Shown here piece by piece: positions 61,618 to 64,000 of a DNA stretch of 64,000 bases. The notes beneath the pieces are model-generated. The model saw only the letters and a list, made by a program, of their open reading frames with translations. It had not been told where the DNA came from and searched no databases. Within the stretch, counting starts at the first letter, position 1, and each line of letters starts with the position of its first letter. This DNA comes from Marinomonas piezotolerans (GTDB taxonomy: Bacteria > Pseudomonadota > Gammaproteobacteria > Pseudomonadales > Marinomonadaceae). The stretch is taken from NCBI RefSeq assembly GCF_003362755.1, contig NZ_QKRA01000002.1:434001-498000 (forward strand), written 5' to 3'. The position numbers were made by a program, and so were the translations under genes.

Positions 61618-62517
61618 ATGGATCAGACGACCAAGACCGGCCTTATGTATGGCATTACCGCCTATGTATGGTGGGCGATTGCCCCCATTTATTTTAAAGC
61701 GATATCAGACATCGGTGCGCTCGACATCCTTGCTCACCGCGTGATTTGGTCTTTTGTTATAGTGGTGTTACTGATTGCTGCGATGGGCAAAGTATCCGTG
61801 TTGGTGGGCGTACTCCGCTCGCCTAAGTCTTTGCTGGCATTGACTGCATCGACGATACTGATCGGAGCAAACTGGGGAACTTTTATTTGGGCGATAAACA
61901 GCAACCAAATGCTCAGTGCCAGTCTTGGTTACTACATTAATCCATTAGTTAGCATCATTCTCGGTATGGTCTTTTTTCAAGACCGATTGGATCGTCCACG
62001 TAAAATAGCGGCTGCATTGTGTGTCGCGGCCGTCGTATTTGAAGTTATTCAATTTGGGCGTTTGCCCTGGATCGCATTGGTTTTAGCGTTTAGTTTTGGT
62101 CTTTATGGTTTAGTACGCAAAAAGCTTGCTGTAGACAGCTTCACAGGCATGGCGCTAGAGACAGGACTAATGCTGCCTTTGGCGGTTGTTCAGCTCAGTT
62201 GGTTTAGCCAGCCGCAAAGCAATATGTTCACCAATGATGTTTGGTCAAACCTGATGCTTATAGCCGCAGGTCCAATGACCATGATTCCTTTGATGTTATT
62301 CGCTGCGGCGGCCAATAGAGTGAGCTTAGTTACGTTAGGCTTTTTTCAGTATATCGGTCCGAGCGGTATTTTCTTATTGGCCGTATTTGTTTATGGCGAG
62401 ACGTTTACACCCGCTAAATTCGTTACGTTCGGTTTGATCTGGGCTGCCTTGGCGGTATTGTTGGTCAGCTCGATACGCCAAATGCGTAAACCGACTCAGT
62501 TAACGGACCAACAATAA
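61618..62517 (+). CDS. rarD: RarD (EamA/DMT family) membrane protein
   Basis: A 299-residue DMT permease with about ten helices. It opens GLMYGITAYVWWAIAPIYFK and continues ILIGANWGTFIWAINSNQMLSASLGYYINPL (read in parts), the RarD signature region. RarD was named for chloramphenicol sensitivity but its substrate is not settled. It is monocistronic and converges on the TauE gene, 25 bases apart. Confidence 0.88.
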   Translation: MDQTTKTGLMYGITAYVWWAIAPIYFKAISDIGALDILAHRVIWSFVIVVLLIAAMGKVSVLVGVLRSPKSLLALTASTILIGANWGTFIWAINSNQMLSASLGYYINPLVSIILGMVFFQDRLDRPRKIAAALCVAAVVFEVIQFGRLPWIALVLAFSFGLYGLVRKKLAVDSFTGMALETGLMLPLAVVQLSWFSQPQSNMFTNDVWSNLMLIAAGPMTMIPLMLFAAAANRVSLVTLGFFQYIGPSGIFLLAVFVYGETFTPAKFVTFGLIWAALAVLLVSSIRQMRKPTQLTDQQ

Positions 62518-62542
62518 AATCCTTATAGCTACCCTGATCGGT

Positions 62543-63268
62543 TTACGAAAACAGAATCAATTTAATGGCTGCCAGAGTCGACATGATACGAATGAGCCAT
62601 TTAAAGTGCTTTTGTTTGACGCGCTTTAAAAAGTGATAGCCGAAGAAAGAGCCAACCAATAGTCCTGGAAGGGCGTATGAGCTCATTGTTAAGCTTTGCT
62701 GGCTGAGTAATCCAAGGCTGATATATAACGGAAACTTGATGATATTTATGATAAAAAAGCCCCATGCTCGAGTACTGATGTAGCTTTCTTTGTTGAGTTT
62801 TTGCTCCAGTAGGAAAAGGCTATAAAGTGGTCCTGCAGCATTTGAGATCATGCTGATTAATCCGCTTAAAAAACCCATCGAATAGGCTGCCCAAGGCTTT
62901 TGCATAAAGCTAACTGGGCGAGTATCTAGATAAAACCCTAATGCAATCATTGCAACAATGATGATGCCCAATAGCGTAACAAATTGCTCTTCATCGATGC
63001 TAGAAAGCAATTGCGCGCCAACAATCACGCCCAAAAAGCCGAGTGGTATAAAGCGTGCCAAGACTGCCCAAGAGATGTTTTTCCGGTAACTGTACGCGGC
63101 CATGATATCGGTGATGGCGTAGAGTGGTAGCAAAACCCCCAAGGCTTCTGGACCAGGAAACGCGATCATCACGATCGGCAGAACGAGTAAGCCCATTCCG
63201 CCGACGGAAAACTTTGAAAACCCCGTAATCAAACCAGCGATAAACATCACCACCAGAGTTGTGGTCAA
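62543..63268 (-). CDS. TauE/SafE-family permease
   Basis: A 241-residue membrane protein with about eight helices of the sulfite exporter TauE/SafE family (PF01925). The repeat motif GFSKFSVGGMGLLVLPI near the start and GFLSGLISMISNAAGP in the second half are typical. Members export sulfite, sulfoacetate or related anions, or have unknown substrates. It is divergent from a LysR gene that may control it. Confidence 0.82.
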   Translation of the reverse strand: MTTTLVVMFIAGLITGFSKFSVGGMGLLVLPIVMIAFPGPEALGVLLPLYAITDIMAAYSYRKNISWAVLARFIPLGFLGVIVGAQLLSSIDEEQFVTLLGIIIVAMIALGFYLDTRPVSFMQKPWAAYSMGFLSGLISMISNAAGPLYSLFLLEQKLNKESYISTRAWGFFIINIIKFPLYISLGLLSQQSLTMSSYALPGLLVGSFFGYHFLKRVKQKHFKWLIRIMSTLAAIKLILFS

Positions 63269-63367
63269 AGGTGCCTCCTTAAATTAGTCACTTGAATGAT
63301 CATAGAATAGCGCTAATAATGAATTAAAAATAATTTCATTTTCTAATCATAATGAAAGGTTTATGTT

Positions 63368-64000
63368 ATGAAGTTGGATCAACTCAGGGCATTTGTTGCC
63401 GTGGTAGAAACAGGCAGCTTTCGTGCTGCCGCTGAGGCCATTCATAAAACTCAGCCGAGTGTCAGCGCAGCGGTTAAAGCGTTGGAGGCGCAATACGATT
63501 TTGCGTTGTTTGATCGTGATAGCTACCGACCAACCCTAACGGCAGACGGAAGGGCTTTTTTCAAACAAAGTAAGAAGCTACTTTATCAAGCAAATCAGTT
63601 GGAAAATTTCGGTCATAACCTCGCTAAAAGTGCTGAGCAGCCATTACGCCTGTGTGTTTCACAAATGGCGTTGACCGACCAAGTAGTGGGCTTGTTGAAG
63701 CAGTTTCAGCAACAGCATGAGCAAGTGTCACTAGAGCTTACAACTGACCATCTTCATGGTGTACAGGATCATCTGATAAAAGAAAAATCTGATATTGCGA
63801 TAGGGCCGAGTTACGGTCTCGATGATCGTCATGTGTTTATTGAAATTGGGGCGCTGGATCTGGTGTGCGTTGTACACCCGAAACTGTTACCGACCTTGCA
63901 ACAAGGCCATCAAAAGGTGAAGCCTCAGGCGTTGTATTCTTTGCCGCATATCTTGGTGAGCCAGGATGCGGACAACCAAGGGCATCGTTTTTTGTTGCCG
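63368..64000 (+). CDS. LysR-family regulator, truncated by the window edge
   Basis: The first 211 residues of a LysR regulator. The HTH is about 15-45 (VETGSFRAAAEAIHKTQPSVSAAVKALEA split over the turn), and the effector domain begins at about 90. AAAGG precedes the ATG. The stop lies beyond 64000. It is divergent from the TauE/SafE permease, so control of that gene is the natural guess. Confidence 0.9.
   Translation, partial: MKLDQLRAFVAVVETGSFRAAAEAIHKTQPSVSAAVKALEAQYDFALFDRDSYRPTLTADGRAFFKQSKKLLYQANQLENFGHNLAKSAEQPLRLCVSQMALTDQVVGLLKQFQQQHEQVSLELTTDHLHGVQDHLIKEKSDIAIGPSYGLDDRHVFIEIGALDLVCVVHPKLLPTLQQGHQKVKPQALYSLPHILVSQDADNQGHRFLLP

Overview
The window is a 64 kb piece of a bacterial chromosome, apparently from a marine gammaproteobacterium. 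A Marinomonas-like or other Oceanospirillales member is my inference, from the mid-range GC, the many ABC and TRAP importers, two NhaC-type Na+/H+ antiporters, a TorR-like phosphorelay and a LuxP-like protein. I saw no rRNA, tRNA, insertion sequence, CRISPR array or phage gene. The left edge cuts a cobalamin riboswitch and the right edge cuts a LysR regulator.

Layout. 1-4.6 kb: end of a cobalamin riboswitch and btuB-btuF-btuC-btuD, a complete B12 uptake set. 5.0-11.1 kb: a MurR/RpiR regulator divergent from an Opp/Nik-type ABC importer (two ATPases, a lipoprotein binding protein and one polypeptide carrying both permease domains), with a 16-bp perfect palindrome between them. 11.2-13.5 kb: small enzymes (spermidine-synthase-like, tautomerase, DUF1801, VOC). 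13.5-18.4 kb: a GGDEF/EAL membrane protein overlapping an RbsB-like periplasmic binding protein, divergent from a LuxP homologue. This is the most interesting locus and looks like a periplasmic ligand to c-di-GMP signalling module. 18.4-21.6 kb: fhs, then an SPFH/NfeD pair. 21.8-26.8 kb: TauD-family dioxygenase, pirin, and a polar amino-acid ABC importer with an unusual leader hairpin. 26.8-28.9 kb: argO/argP and a hypoxanthine-DNA glycosylase.

29-39 kb: GNAT, MarR-EmrA-EmrB efflux, a small exported copper-related protein with a PCu(A)C chaperone, DUF2867, a gamma-glutamylcyclotransferase-like protein, rsmC, an FMN-binding glutamate-synthase-like protein, and an FMN riboswitch in front of an EamA transporter that is probably a riboflavin importer. 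40-49 kb: a catabolic-looking island with a ThDP enzyme, an Lrp/AsnC regulator, a TRAP transporter, an AT-rich Asp/Glu-racemase-family gene, a DadA-like FAD oxidoreductase and an unknown polytopic membrane protein. 49-57 kb: a TVP38/FAD-disulfide-reductase fusion, PQQ glucose dehydrogenase, and two convergent NhaC antiporters. 57.6-61.5 kb: a TorR-like response regulator, periplasmic binding protein and hybrid kinase operon. 61.6-64 kb: rarD, TauE/SafE permease and a truncated LysR gene.

Most functions are assigned by family motifs read directly from translated sequence. Substrates of the importers and the signal of the c-di-GMP module are inferred, not shown. Several starts were moved downstream of the longest open frame because a Shine-Dalgarno sequence, signal peptide or family length supports it; these are stated per gene.
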